Below, in pieces: positions 38,055 to 47,569 of a stretch of 64,000 nt of DNA; the first letter of the stretch is position 1, and every line of letters begins with the position of its first letter. A program made the position numbers and the translations under genes. Below the pieces are notes generated by a model. It saw only the letters and a list, made by a program, of their open reading frames with translations, searched no databases and had not been told where the DNA came from. This DNA comes from Alsobacter metallidurans (lineage in GTDB: Bacteria > Pseudomonadota > Alphaproteobacteria > Rhizobiales > Beijerinckiaceae). Location of the stretch: NCBI RefSeq assembly GCF_014636935.1, contig NZ_BMES01000003.1:310001-374000 (forward strand), in the 5' to 3' direction.

Positions 38055-38900
38055 TCAGGTGGGTAGGCGGAACCGGGCGGCGTGGGAGCCGATCTCACGG
38101 ATGTCGAACACGCCGACGCCGAGGCCCGCCATGGCGGCCATCAGGGCGTCCAGCGTCACGCTTCCGGGCGCGGCCACCAGCAGGTTGAGGCCGGAATCGT
38201 CGCCGGCGCTGCTTTCCACGCTGGCGCCCATGCGGGCCAGCGCCGGCTGCAGCCCCTCGCGCCAGCGCTCGACTCCGAGCGCGTAAAGCACGATGTCGCG
38301 CACGGCCGCGTCCTCGATCGGCTTGGAGATGCAGTAGACCGGCATGCCGGCCGGGTGCTGCGGACGCTCCACGAAGGGCAGGCGGGCGATGATCTTGGGC
38401 CGGTCAGGTCCGGCCAGCGCGGTCCACCACGCGCCGGCCGCGCGGCCGGGCTCGGCCCGGAACACGCCGAGATCGCCGGCCGAATGCGCCACGGCGTCGA
38501 TCACCGCCTTGGCGCTGTCATGCGGCATGTACGGAACCGTGAAGCCGAAATGGAAGCGGCACGTGTCGCGCATCGGCGCGTCGCCGCCCGAGATGTCGGC
38601 GTGGACCGCGTAGGGCGCCTGCACATACGTGAAGGTCGACACGATGATGCGCCAGATGCTCTCCACCGTGTCGAACGGCAGCGTGCCCTTGTGGCGTTCG
38701 GCCAGCACCCGCATCTGCGACGCCTCGCGGCCGGGACGGAAGGCAGAGCCGGAGGCCTGCGTCTTCTTCACCTGGATCAGCGTGTCGATGATCCGCCCGC
38801 GCTCCATCAGGAACTCGTGCATGCCCGCATCGATGCGGTCGATCTCGCGCCGGAGATCGTCCAGCGTCGGCAGGGAGCCAGGGGAAGGAGCGTCGGCCAT
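38055..38900 (-). CDS. Chorismate mutase with atypical C-terminal region
   Basis: The first 100 residues are an AroQ-type chorismate mutase (DLRREIDRIDAGMHEFLMER, then KKTQ and FRPGREASQMRVL), converting chorismate to prephenate. The remaining 180 residues are not an obvious catalytic domain. They include FHFGFTVPYMPHDSAKAVID, a lobe with LPFVERPQHPAGMPVYCISK, and a final ACT-like segment LNLLVAAPGSVTLDALMAAM. This could be a decayed prephenate dehydratase-plus-ACT module or a lineage-specific regulatory domain. It heads the unit with hisC (30 bp downstream) and tyrA. Confidence 0.85.
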   Translation of the reverse strand: MADAPSPGSLPTLDDLRREIDRIDAGMHEFLMERGRIIDTLIQVKKTQASGSAFRPGREASQMRVLAERHKGTLPFDTVESIWRIIVSTFTYVQAPYAVHADISGGDAPMRDTCRFHFGFTVPYMPHDSAKAVIDAVAHSAGDLGVFRAEPGRAAGAWWTALAGPDRPKIIARLPFVERPQHPAGMPVYCISKPIEDAAVRDIVLYALGVERWREGLQPALARMGASVESSAGDDSGLNLLVAAPGSVTLDALMAAMAGLGVGVFDIREIGSHAARFRLPT

Positions 38901-39027
38901 GGCGTGCGGTCCAGCAAGCGGCGGGTTTTCGCCGCGCCGGCGCAGTCATAGAGCAAAACCGGCCCGGGTGTGAACGGGAAAGGCGCTGACAGCGGCCGGC
39001 GGCCGCGCGACCCGTCGGGCCAGTCCG

Positions 39028-39783
39028 TTACTTCGGCAGCACGTAGATGAAGATCTCGATCTCGGCGTCGCCGGCGTTCTGGCCCTGGTTCACGTATTCC
39101 TCGGTGAAGTTGTCCTTCGCCTCGATGCCCTTGGCGTCCAGATAGGCCGAGATCGCCTCATAGGTGCTGTCGATGTCGTCGTAGGGCGCCTTGTGGACGA
39201 ACCGGATGGCGCGCCCGGCCGGCGTCTGGCCAAACTGGATGTCGCTCGACAGCCCGGCGGGCCGGCCGATCGGGGCCGCGTCCACGGGCAGCTGCGCCTC
39301 GTATTCGAAGCCGTTGTCGTCGGTTTTCAGAAAAGTCGCGAGCGGCTTGCCGACAGGCTTCAGGCCGGCCTTGCCGACTTCCGCCTGCAGCCGCGCAAAG
39401 GCTTCCGTGAGCTTGTCGTAGCCCTCGTCCCAGTTGGCGGCGCCGCGCAACGTCGCGGCGGGCTTGCCCGCGATCGTGACCTCGTCCGGCGTGGAGGGAT
39501 CCGCCGGCGCGGGCGCGAGCGTAGCGGCCGGCCCCATCGCGGCGGGAGCCGGAGCCGAGGGAGCAGCCGGCGCCGGCGCGGTCGGCGGCGGGGCTGTGGG
39601 CGCGGCCGGAGGCGCGGGCGTTCCGGCCGGAGGCGCCAGGGGCTGGCTTTGGACCGGCGCGGGCGCCGGAACCGTCTGCGCCAGCGTGGAGGTCGCGATC
39701 GCGACGCCGCCGAGCGCGCTCAGGAGCGAGGCGCCGAAGCGCAGCTGTGCGCTCTTCGAACCGATCAACATCTTCGCCGCCAT
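39028..39783 (-). CDS. Exported protein with Pro/Ala linker and GyrI-like ligand-binding domain
   Basis: A 251-residue secreted protein. Residues about 1-35 form a signal peptide (cleavage near TLAQT), followed by a Pro/Ala-rich linker (about 38-100) with [16 protein letters not shown]. The C-terminal 150 residues resemble the GyrI/AraC effector-binding fold ([20 protein letters not shown], then [21 protein letters not shown]). Such domains usually bind small hydrophobic ligands in the cytosol, so a periplasmic copy is unusual. It is divergent from dapF across 207 bp in which I see nothing else. Confidence 0.75.
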   Translation of the reverse strand: MAAKMLIGSKSAQLRFGASLLSALGGVAIATSTLAQTVPAPAPVQSQPLAPPAGTPAPPAAPTAPPPTAPAPAAPSAPAPAAMGPAATLAPAPADPSTPDEVTIAGKPAATLRGAANWDEGYDKLTEAFARLQAEVGKAGLKPVGKPLATFLKTDDNGFEYEAQLPVDAAPIGRPAGLSSDIQFGQTPAGRAIRFVHKAPYDDIDSTYEAISAYLDAKGIEAKDNFTEEYVNQGQNAGDAEIEIFIYVLPK

Positions 39784-39990
39784 CGCGAACCATCCAAGCG
39801 CTTGCGCGAGGCGCGAATCACGCCCCAGATCCCGGAACCCAGAATAGGCCGGGCCGCCCGGCGCGGTCGAGGTTTCGGCGCGATCGGGGCGGAGCCGGAC
39901 TCGCGTTTGAGCCCGCGATGGCTATATGTCGCGCAACATCCTCGTCGGCGAGCGCAGGCTCGGCGGCGCGCCTCCTGCCCGGAAACCGCC

Positions 39991-40860
39991 ATGAGCGCCC
40001 TTGTCGGCCGCCCTTTCCTGAAGATGAACGGCCTCGGCAACGAGATCGTGGTGCTGGACCTGCGCGGGTCGCGCATCCGCGTCCAGCCCGAGGAGGCCCG
40101 CGCCATCGCGCAGGCGCCGGGCTCGCATTTCGACCAGCTGATGGTGCTGCACGACCCGCGCACGCCCGGCACGGACGCGTTCATGCGCATCCTGAACACG
40201 GACGGTTCGGAATCCGGCGCCTGCGGCAACGGCACGCGCTGCGTCGCCTGGGCGATGAGCCGCGATGACGACCGGCGCGACCTGCTGCTGGAGACCTCGG
40301 CGGGCCTCCTCGCCTGCCGGCGCGAGGACACCGTCACGTTTACGGTCGACATGGGCGCGCCGCGGCTGCGCTGGGACGAGATCCCGCTGGCCGAGGAATT
40401 TCGCGACACCACCGGCATCGAGCTGCAGATCGGCCCCATCGACGCGCCGGTGCTACACACGCCGTCCGTCGTGAACATGGGCAACCCGCACGCGATCTTC
40501 TGGGTCGACGACGTCGAGGCGCACAATCTGGAGCGTGTCGGCTCGCTGCTGGAACATCACCCGATCTTCCCCGAGCGCGCCAACATCTCGCTCGCGCACG
40601 TGACCGCGCCGGACGCCCTAACCTTGAAGGTGTGGGAGCGTGGCGTTGGCCTGACCCGCGCCTGCGGATCGGCCGCCTGCGCGGCGGCGGTTGCGGCGGC
40701 CCGCAAGGGCCTCACCGGCCGGCGCGTGCGCGTCACGCTGCCGGGCGGCGACCTCCTGATCCACTGGCGCGAGGCCGACGACCACGTGCTGATGACGGGC
40801 CCGACCGAGCTGGAGCACGAGGGCGTGTTCACGCCGGATCTCTTCGCCGGGGCCGCCTAG
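39991..40860 (+). CDS. dapF: Diaminopimelate epimerase
   Basis: Converts LL- to meso-diaminopimelate for peptidoglycan and lysine synthesis. The ATG at 39991 gives 289 residues; the frame is open far upstream but that part is antisense to the GyrI-like gene. The two catalytic cysteines are in [10 protein letters not shown] (Cys78) and [22 protein letters not shown] is the conserved N-terminus. The mtaB GTG start is immediately adjacent, with no gap after the stop codon. Confidence 0.96.
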   Translation: MSALVGRPFLKMNGLGNEIVVLDLRGSRIRVQPEEARAIAQAPGSHFDQLMVLHDPRTPGTDAFMRILNTDGSESGACGNGTRCVAWAMSRDDDRRDLLLETSAGLLACRREDTVTFTVDMGAPRLRWDEIPLAEEFRDTTGIELQIGPIDAPVLHTPSVVNMGNPHAIFWVDDVEAHNLERVGSLLEHHPIFPERANISLAHVTAPDALTLKVWERGVGLTRACGSAACAAAVAAARKGLTGRRVRVTLPGGDLLIHWREADDHVLMTGPTELEHEGVFTPDLFAGAA

Positions 40861-42152
40861 GTGGACAAAGGCGCACGCGGCCCCGTCTCGCCGCCGGAGG
40901 GCACGGGTGATCGGCCGCCCGTCGAGGTCGTCACCTTCGGCTGCCGGCTCAACATCGCCGAATCCGAAACCATGCGCCGCGCCGCAACGGTCGCCGGGCA
41001 CGATGGGCTCGTGATCGTGAACACCTGCGCGGTCACCAGCGAGGCGTCCCGGCAGGCGCGCCAGACCATCCGGCGGCTGCGGCGTGACCGGCCGGACGCC
41101 CGCATCGTGGCGACCGGCTGCGGGGCCAACGTGGAAGGCGAACGGCTGGCCGCGATGCCGGAACTGGACCAGCTTGTCGGCAACGCCGAAAAGCTCCGGC
41201 CGGAGACGTGGCAAAACCTCGCCGGCGCGCCGCGCCTGCAGGTCGCCGACATCATGGCCGAGACCGGGGCGCCGACCCTGTCGCCCGACGGTTTCGAGGG
41301 GCGCACCCGCGCCTTCGTGCAGGTGCAGAACGGCTGCGACCACCGCTGCACCTTTTGCGTGATCCCGTTCGGGCGCGGCAATTCGCGCTCGGTGGCGATG
41401 GACGACGTCGCCGACCAGGTGTCGCGCCTCGTGGACGCCGGCTACGCCGAGGTGGTGCTCACCGGCGTCGACATCACCAGCTACGGCGCCGACCTGCCGG
41501 GCGCGCCCCGCCTGGGCGCGCTGGTGAAGACCGTGCTGACCCGGGCTCCCGCGCTTCGGCGCCTGCGGCTGTCGTCCATCGACTCCGTGGAGGCCGACGA
41601 AGACCTCCTGGACGCGCTCGCCACCGAGCCGCGCTTCATGCCCCACCTGCACCTGTCGCTGCAGGCCGGCGACGACATGATCCTGAAGCGCATGAAGCGC
41701 CGCCACACGCGCGACGACGCGATCCGCTTCTGCGAGACCGTGCGGCGCCTGCGCCCGGGCGTCGCGCTGGGGGCCGACATCATCGCGGGCTTTCCGACCG
41801 AGACGGACGCCATGTTCGAGCGCTCGCTCGCGCTGGTGGACGACTGCGGGCTCACCCAGCTGCACGTGTTTCCGTTCTCGCCCCGTCCCGGCACGCCGGC
41901 GGCCCGCATGCCGCCGGTTGATCCCGCGATCGTGAAGGCGCGCGCGGCCCGGCTGCGCGCCAAGGGCGAGGCCGCGTTGGCGGGGTTCTGGCCGCCCAGG
42001 TCGGCCGTCGCCACGAGGTGCTGGCCGAGCGCGGCGGGATGGCCCGCACGGCGGCGTTTACGCCCGTGCGGCTCGCCGCCCCGGCTGAGCCCGGCCGCAT
42101 CCTCGACGTCGCCGTGGTGGCGCATGACGGCCGCGAGCTGAAGGCGGCCTGA
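40861..42152 (+). CDS. mtaB: tRNA t6A37 methylthiotransferase MtaB, with apparent frameshift near 41987
   Basis: Adds a methylthio group to t6A37 of tRNA using two 4Fe-4S clusters. The GTG at 40861 abuts dapF. The N-terminal cluster cysteines are Cys28 (FGCRLN), Cys56 (NTCAVTS) and Cys87 (TGCGAN). The radical SAM cluster is NGCDHRCTFC (Cys159, Cys163, Cys166). The frame in use ends at 42141 with a non-conserved Trp/Ser/Pro tail. After about 41987 a +1 shift restores LAAQVGRRHEVLAERGGMAR and ends GRELKAA at 42152, like a normal MtaB tail. One base (probably C in TTCTGG) seems missing, either as a mutation or a sequence error. The catalytic core is intact. Confidence 0.85.
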
Positions 42153-42215
42153 CCTGCGAAACCATGCGGGTTTCGTCGCATTGCAGGCGCCGTCGCGTGC
42201 CAGTACAAGCGAGCC

Positions 42216-42974
42216 ATGCTGCGCTACGCCAATCCGACGCTGTTTCTCGACCTCGCCCGCCGGCTGATCCCGGCCTTCGCGGGGCTCGGCGCGCTCGCGA
42301 TCGCGGTCGGCCTTTATCTCGTGTTCTTTGTCGCCCCCGCCGACTACCAGCAGGGCGAGACCGTGAAGATCATGTACGTGCACGTGCCCGCCGCCTGGCT
42401 CGGCATGGCCTGCTACAGCCTCATGGCGCTCTCGGCCGTCGGCACGCTGGTATGGCGGCATCCCCTTGCGGACGTGTCGCAGAAAGCCGCCGCGCCGCTG
42501 GGCGCCGCGTTCACGCTGCTGTGCCTCGTCACCGGCTCGCTTTGGGGCAAGCCGATGTGGGGCACCTGGTGGGTGTGGGATGCCCGGCTCACCTCCGTGC
42601 TGGTGCTGTTCCTGATGTATTGCGGCGTCATGGCGCTCTGGAACGCCATCGAGGACCCGGGCCGCGCCGGCCGCGCCGTCGCGATCCTGACGCTGGTCGG
42701 CTCCGTCAATATCCCGATCGTGAAGTTCTCGGTGGACTGGTGGAACACGCTCCACCAGCCCGCCAGCGTGTTCCGGATGGGCGGCTCCACCATCGACGCC
42801 AGCATGCTTTGGCCGTTGCTGATCATGGCGGGCGGGTTCACGAGCGCGTTCGTGGCGCTGCATCTGGCCGGCATGCGCAACGAGATCCTGCGCCGCCGCG
42901 TCCGCACGCTCGGGCTTCTGGCCGCCCAGCGCGAGCCCGAGCCGGCCGGCGCGCCCGCTCTGGAGCATCCCTGA
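42216..42974 (+). CDS. ccmC: Heme exporter protein CcmC
   Basis: Inner-membrane protein of System I cytochrome c maturation that presents heme to CcmE. The 252-residue protein has about six hydrophobic helices. It contains the tryptophan-rich heme-binding motif WGTWWVWDARLT and the two flanking histidines (YVHVPAAWLG and WWNTLHQPAS). It starts 63 bp after the mtaB stop and its TGA overlaps the ccmD ATG by one base. Confidence 0.95.
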   Translation: MLRYANPTLFLDLARRLIPAFAGLGALAIAVGLYLVFFVAPADYQQGETVKIMYVHVPAAWLGMACYSLMALSAVGTLVWRHPLADVSQKAAAPLGAAFTLLCLVTGSLWGKPMWGTWWVWDARLTSVLVLFLMYCGVMALWNAIEDPGRAGRAVAILTLVGSVNIPIVKFSVDWWNTLHQPASVFRMGGSTIDASMLWPLLIMAGGFTSAFVALHLAGMRNEILRRRVRTLGLLAAQREPEPAGAPALEHP

Positions 42975-43135
42975 TGGGCGCGTCGCATACGGGCTTCATC
43001 CTGGCGTCCTACCTGATGGCGGCCGCCGTGTTCGTCGGCCTCACGGTCCGCGCCGTGCTGGAGCACCGGGCGCAGAAGGCGCAGCTCGCCCGCCTCGAAC
43101 AGCGCGGCGCTCGCCGCCGCTCCGAGGCCGCCTGA
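42974..43135 (+). CDS. ccmD: Heme exporter protein CcmD
   Basis: A 53-residue single-span membrane protein that helps release holo-CcmE from the CcmABC complex. The hydrophobic helix is at about residues 5-28 (HTGFILASYLMAAAVFVGLT), and a basic cytoplasmic tail follows (EHRAQKAQLARLEQRGARRR). Its ATG overlaps the ccmC stop as TGATG, and ccmG starts one base after its stop codon. The name rests mainly on this position plus length and topology. Confidence 0.85.
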   Translation: MGASHTGFILASYLMAAAVFVGLTVRAVLEHRAQKAQLARLEQRGARRRSEAA

Positions 43136-43136
43136 C

Positions 43137-43727
43137 GTGAGCGAGGCCGCCACCCCCGCCGCGCCGCGCCGCAGCCGGCTTGTCGTGCTCCTGCCGCTAT
43201 TCCTGTTCGGCGCGCTCGCCGCCCTGTTTTGGAGCCAGCTCGACGGCTCGGACAAGTCGCGCCTGCCCTCCGCGTTGCTGAACAAGCCCGCCCCCGGCTT
43301 CGCGCTGCCGGCGCTGGACGGCCTCCTGCGCGACGGCCAGCCCGTCCCCGGGCTCGCGACCGCCGACCTGCGGGGCCGCGTCACGGTTGTGAATGTCTGG
43401 GCGTCCTGGTGCGCGCCCTGCCGCGAGGAGCACCCGCTGTTGCTGGAGCTCGCCAAGGTTCCGGGGGTTCGCGTGGTCGGCATCAACTACAAGGACCAGC
43501 CCGAAAACGCCCGCCGCTTCCTGGGCGCGCTCGGCAATCCGTTCGCAGCCGTGGGCGTCGACGCCGCCGGGCGCTCGGCCATCGACTGGGGCGTCTACGG
43601 CGTGCCCGAGAGCTTCGTGATCGCTCCGGATGGGACCATCGCCTACAAACAAGTCGGCCCGATCTCGTCCGAGGCCCTGCGCGGGTCGCTCATGGACGCG
43701 ATCCGCAAGGCCGGGCAGAGGGGCTGA
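43137..43727 (+). CDS. ccmG: Thiol:disulfide interchange protein CcmG/DsbE
   Basis: Membrane-anchored periplasmic thioredoxin that reduces apocytochrome c before heme attachment. From the GTG at 43137 it has 196 residues. An N-terminal anchor (about residues 14-32) is followed by a thioredoxin fold with the active site WASWCAPC (Cys92, Cys95), the family insert VVGINYKDQPENARRFL and the cis-Pro loop VYGVPESFVI. It is the last gene of ccmCDG; no ccmA, ccmB, ccmE, ccmF or ccmH is in the window. Confidence 0.94.
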   Translation: MSEAATPAAPRRSRLVVLLPLFLFGALAALFWSQLDGSDKSRLPSALLNKPAPGFALPALDGLLRDGQPVPGLATADLRGRVTVVNVWASWCAPCREEHPLLLELAKVPGVRVVGINYKDQPENARRFLGALGNPFAAVGVDAAGRSAIDWGVYGVPESFVIAPDGTIAYKQVGPISSEALRGSLMDAIRKAGQRG

Positions 43728-43730
43728 GGC

Positions 43731-44360
43731 TCACTCGCCGGCGGCTTCGTCCTTGATCTCGTGCTTGAGGATCAGCGGCGTCTGCGACAGCGCGAAGGCC
43801 AGCGTCAGCGGCATGATGCCGAACACCTTGAAGTTCACCCAGAAATCCGTGGTCTGCGTGCGCCACACGACCTCGTTGATGGCGGCCAGCGCGAAAAAGA
43901 ACAGCCCCCACCGGAACGTCAGCTTGCGCCAGCCCTCGTGGTCGAGCCGGAACACCGTGTCGAGCACCACCGGCAGCAGGGGCTTGCCGAACGCGAGGCC
44001 ACCGAGCAGCACCACGCCGAAGAGCGAGTTCACGATCGTGGGCTTCAGTTTGATGAAGTGATCGTCCTGCAGGTAGAGCGTCAGCCCGCCGAACACGAGC
44101 ACCACCACGGCGGTCACCATCGGCATGATCGGCAAGCGCCGGGTCAACGCGTAGGACGCCGCGAGCGAAATCAGCACCGCCCCCATGAACAAGCCGGTGG
44201 CCATGAAAATGCCGGCGCGTTGGTTCGCCAGAAAGAAAACCACCAGCGGCCCCATCTCAAGCGCCAGCTTGAGCATTGGGTTCAGCGCCCGCAGGGGCGG
44301 ACCTTCCAGAAGGCCGGAGTCGTCGTTCGGCTCGGGCGCGGCGGTGGGGGCTTGCGTCAT
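43731..44360 (-). CDS. yciB: YciB/IspZ-type inner-membrane septation protein
   Basis: A 209-residue protein with five or more hydrophobic helices, similar to YciB (also called septation protein A). It contains [21 protein letters not shown] near the N-terminus, then [21 protein letters not shown], which is the family signature, and [20 protein letters not shown] near the C-terminus. The role is envelope maintenance and cell division. It converges with ccmG, 3 bp apart. Confidence 0.93.
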   Translation of the reverse strand: MTQAPTAAPEPNDDSGLLEGPPLRALNPMLKLALEMGPLVVFFLANQRAGIFMATGLFMGAVLISLAASYALTRRLPIMPMVTAVVVLVFGGLTLYLQDDHFIKLKPTIVNSLFGVVLLGGLAFGKPLLPVVLDTVFRLDHEGWRKLTFRWGLFFFALAAINEVVWRTQTTDFWVNFKVFGIMPLTLAFALSQTPLILKHEIKDEAAGE

Positions 44361-44528
44361 GGGCTCGTTTCGATTGGGCGGCTCGCGGCGGAGTGGCCGA
44401 CGAGGGTGGCGGGAGAATGGCGGACGCGACCGATCGGGCGGCGGTTGCGTCCGCCGGCTGCGACTTCTATCAGAGCCTTATGCGCCCGCGCCATCCCGGC
44501 CGCGCCGGCGCGACGCCGAGGCTGTTTC

Positions 44529-45233
44529 ATGTCCGAGTCCTACGCCATCGCGATCGAGCCCCGTCCGGCCCTGCCGGTGGTTGGCTCCGACAAGCTTTTC
44601 CCGGTCCGCCGCGTCTACTGCATTGGCCGCAACTACGCCGCGCATGCCCGCGAGATGGGCGGCGACCCGACGCGCGAGCCGCCCTTCTTCTTCGCCAAGG
44701 CGGCCGACACGCTGCAGCCCGTTCCGGCCGGACAGACGGTCGACCACCCCTATCCGCCGCAGACCGCCAACTACCACCACGAGATCGAGATGGTGGTGAC
44801 GCTCCAGTCCGGCGGCCGCGACATCCCCGAAAGCGAAGCGCTGAACCACGTCTTCGGCTACGCGATCGGCCTCGACATGACCCGCCGCGACCTGCAGGAC
44901 GAAGCCAAGCAGCTGCGCCGCCCTTGGGAATCCGGCAAGAGCTCGGACCTGTCCGGCCCTGTTGGCCCGCTTCACCCGGTCTCGGCCGTGGGCCATCCCG
45001 CCAAGGGCGCGATCGGCGTCAGCGTCAACGGTGTCGCCAAGCAGCATGGCGACCTCGCCGACATGGTCTGGTCCGTGGCCGAACAGATCGCGATCCTGTC
45101 GCGCTTCTATGAGCTCAAGGCCGGCGACGTGATCTTTTCCGGCACCCCCGAAGGCGTCGGCAAGGTCGAGCGCGGCGACGTGATGGTGGGCTCGATCGCG
45201 GGCCTGGGCGAGATCAGCCTGAAGGTGGTGTGA
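44529..45233 (+). CDS. Fumarylacetoacetate hydrolase-family protein
   Basis: A 234-residue FAH-fold enzyme. Metal ligands are suggested by NYHHEIEMVV (Glu pair) and GLDMTRRDLQ (Asp). The N-terminal signature is YCIGRNYAAHAREMG, and GTPEGVGKVERGD closes the domain. The family covers acylpyruvases, oxaloacetate decarboxylases and homologues of fumarylpyruvate hydrolase; VYCIGRNYAAHAREM and the size best fit acylpyruvate or fumarylpyruvate hydrolase, but the substrate is not fixed. It is a single gene. Confidence 0.88.
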   Translation: MSESYAIAIEPRPALPVVGSDKLFPVRRVYCIGRNYAAHAREMGGDPTREPPFFFAKAADTLQPVPAGQTVDHPYPPQTANYHHEIEMVVTLQSGGRDIPESEALNHVFGYAIGLDMTRRDLQDEAKQLRRPWESGKSSDLSGPVGPLHPVSAVGHPAKGAIGVSVNGVAKQHGDLADMVWSVAEQIAILSRFYELKAGDVIFSGTPEGVGKVERGDVMVGSIAGLGEISLKVV

Positions 45234-45263
45234 CGCCCGCCACGAGCCGCAATTCCCAACAAT

Positions 45264-45402
45264 CCCCTCATCCTGAGGAGCGTCGCCCTTTGGCGATGCG
45301 TCTCGAAGGACGAGGGAATCCAGCGAGCTCAATCATCGTGCGCTCTGGACCCCTCGTCCTTCGAGACGCAGGCCCAAGTGGGCCTGCTCCTCAGGATGAG
45401 GG
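45264..45402. repeat. Large inverted repeat between convergent genes
   Basis: Left arm CCCCTCATCCTGAGGAGC..GCGTCTCGAAGGACGAGGG (45264-45315) and right arm CCCTCGTCCTTCGAGACGC..GCTCCTCAGGATGAGGGG (45350-45402) are near-perfect reverse complements. The long cruciform sits between the FAH gene and gpsA, where it could terminate both transcripts. It is a different class from the types at 28.7-31.2 kb. Confidence 0.85.
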
Positions 45403-45425
45403 GCCTCTAATGGCTTCCCAGCCTC

Positions 45426-46418
45426 TTACCCCTCGCTTTTCAGCGGCCTTGTCATCAGCCGCTCGACGACGTCGTCGATCCCGACCCGGCCCGACAGCAC
45501 GGCGTCGACGGCTTCGCAGATGGGCAGGTCGACGCCCGCCGAGCGAGCCATCTCGACCAGCGCGCGCGCCGTGAAGGCGCCTTCGGCCAGCTTGCCGTGG
45601 CCGGCCTCGCCCACCGGCAGCCCTTCGCCGAGATCCACCCCGAACGCGAAATTGCGCGACTTGGCCGACCCGCAGGTCAGGATCAGGTCGCCCAGCCCCG
45701 ACAATCCCATCAGGGTTTCGGGGCGGCCGCCGAACGCCCTGGCGAACCGCGTCAGCTCGGCGAATCCTCGAGCCGTCAGCGCCGCCCGGGCGCTTTCGCC
45801 AAGCCGGCGCCCGGCCACGATGCCGGCCGCGATCGCAAGCACGTTCTTGGCCGCGCCGCCGATCTCGACGCCACGCATGTCGACCCCGTGATAAACCCGA
45901 AATCGCGAGGACGAGAGCGCCTGCGCGAGCGCCTCCGCGAGGCTTTCCTGCGCCGCCGCGAGCACCACGGCGGTGGGCAGGCCGCGCGAAACATCCTCGG
46001 CGAAGCTCGGCCCGGACAGCACGGCCGGCGTCGCATGGGGCATCGCCTCGGACGTCACGTCGGTCATGAAGGAGCCGGTTGCCCGCTCGATGCCCTTGGC
46101 GCACACCACGGCCGGACAGCCCGTCGGCAAGACCGGAGCCAGCGCCAGCGCGACGCCTCGCAGCGCCTGCGCGGGGACCACCAGGAGGGCCGTGTCCACG
46201 CGCCGGAGATCGGCGAGATCCGCCGTCGGCGAAACAGCGTCCTCCAACCGAACGCCGGGCAGGCGGCGAACATTCTCGCGCCGGTCGCGCATGGTCGCGA
46301 CCTCGCTTGCGTCGCGCGCCCAGAGCGTCACGCTGCGGCCGGCCCGAGCAGCCGCGTTGGCGAGCGCCGTGCCCCAGGCGCCGCCGCCGACAACCCCGAT
46401 CGCCTCGAAGGCGGTCAT
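45426..46418 (-). CDS. gpsA: NAD(P)+-dependent glycerol-3-phosphate dehydrogenase
   Basis: Makes sn-glycerol 3-phosphate from dihydroxyacetone phosphate for phospholipid synthesis. The 330-residue protein begins with the Rossmann motif [20 protein letters not shown]. It has [12 protein letters not shown] and [20 protein letters not shown], the latter characteristic of GpsA, then [17 protein letters not shown] with the catalytic lysine. It overlaps the end of tsaD by 4 bp. Confidence 0.96.
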   Translation of the reverse strand: MTAFEAIGVVGGGAWGTALANAAARAGRSVTLWARDASEVATMRDRRENVRRLPGVRLEDAVSPTADLADLRRVDTALLVVPAQALRGVALALAPVLPTGCPAVVCAKGIERATGSFMTDVTSEAMPHATPAVLSGPSFAEDVSRGLPTAVVLAAAQESLAEALAQALSSSRFRVYHGVDMRGVEIGGAAKNVLAIAAGIVAGRRLGESARAALTARGFAELTRFARAFGGRPETLMGLSGLGDLILTCGSAKSRNFAFGVDLGEGLPVGEAGHGKLAEGAFTARALVEMARSAGVDLPICEAVDAVLSGRVGIDDVVERLMTRPLKSEG

Positions 46419-47452
46419 CCGGCGAGCTCCGCCAAAGGCCAGCGCGCCCGCGGCGCCGTCTCCAGCCCATCAACGAGCCCGAGACGCAGCCGCTCGGCGC
46501 CCGCCCACGCGATCATCGCGCCGTTGTCGGTGCAAAGGGCCAGCGGCGGCGCGACCAGCCGCAGCCCGGCCTCGCCAGCGAGCCGCTGCAGCGCGCGCCG
46601 GATCGACTGGTTCGCGGCCACGCCGCCGGCGACCACCAGCGCGTTGGGCTTGCCGCATTGTTCGCGAAACACCCGCAGCCCGGCCCGCGTGCGGTCCACC
46701 ACCACGTCCACGACGGCGGCCTGGAAGGACGCGCACAGGTCCGCCACGTCGGTGGCCGTCAAGGGCGCGATGCGCTCGGCTTCCAACCGAACGGCGGTTT
46801 TCAGGCCCGAGAGCGAGAAATCCGGGATGGGCCGCCCGGACAGCGGCCGCGGCAGCGCGAACCGCTCCGGATCGCCGCGCTCCGCCTCCTTCTCCACCTG
46901 CGGGCCGCCCGGATAGGGCAGGCCCAACAGCTTGGCGGTCTTGTCGAACGCTTCCCCGATGGCGTCGTCCATCGTGGTTCCTAGGCGGACATAGTCGCCA
47001 ACGCCCCGCACGGCCAGCAGCTGGGTGTGGCCCCCGGAGGCGAGCAGCAGGAGGTAGGGGAACTGCACCTTGTCGGTCAGCCGCGCCGACAGCGCGTGCG
47101 CCTCGAGGTGATTCACGGCGATGAACGGCTTGCCGGCGACCAGCGCGAGCGCCTTGGCGGTCGTCAGACCGACGATCACGCCGCCGATGAGCCCCGGCCC
47201 CGCCGCCGCCGCAATGCCGTCGAGGTCCGCCAACTTCACGCCGGCGGTCTTGAGCGCGCGGGCGACGATGCGGTCCAGCACCTCGACATGGGCGCGCGCC
47301 GCGATCTCGGGCACCACGCCCCCGTAGGGCGCATGCTCGGCGATCTGGCTCAGCACCTCATTGGACAGGATCGTGGCCTCGCCCTCTCGGGGCGAATCGA
47401 CCACGGCGGCCGCCGTTTCGTCGCAGGTGGTCTCGATGCCCAGAACGCGCAT
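46415..47452 (-). CDS. tsaD: tRNA threonylcarbamoyladenosine biosynthesis protein TsaD
   Basis: Transfers the threonylcarbamoyl group to A37 of ANN-decoding tRNAs. The ASKHA-fold protein has 345 residues, with [15 protein letters not shown] at the start, the metal-binding [13 protein letters not shown] and [13 protein letters not shown] near the end. Its product t6A37 is the substrate of MtaB encoded 5 kb away. The tsaD-gpsA overlap (4 bp) is common in alphaproteobacteria. It is divergent from hemC across 117 bp. Confidence 0.96.
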   Translation of the reverse strand: MRVLGIETTCDETAAAVVDSPREGEATILSNEVLSQIAEHAPYGGVVPEIAARAHVEVLDRIVARALKTAGVKLADLDGIAAAAGPGLIGGVIVGLTTAKALALVAGKPFIAVNHLEAHALSARLTDKVQFPYLLLLASGGHTQLLAVRGVGDYVRLGTTMDDAIGEAFDKTAKLLGLPYPGGPQVEKEAERGDPERFALPRPLSGRPIPDFSLSGLKTAVRLEAERIAPLTATDVADLCASFQAAVVDVVVDRTRAGLRVFREQCGKPNALVVAGGVAANQSIRRALQRLAGEAGLRLVAPPLALCTDNGAMIAWAGAERLRLGLVDGLETAPRARWPLAELAG

Positions 47453-47569
47453 GGTGGGCTCCCCGCCGCCTTCGGATCAAACCGGGCCCGGCTTTCCCGG
47501 CCCGTCCCGACACCCTATAGTCCGCGCCGCCCGTGAAGGAAACAAACCACGGCGGCGAGGACCAAGGCT

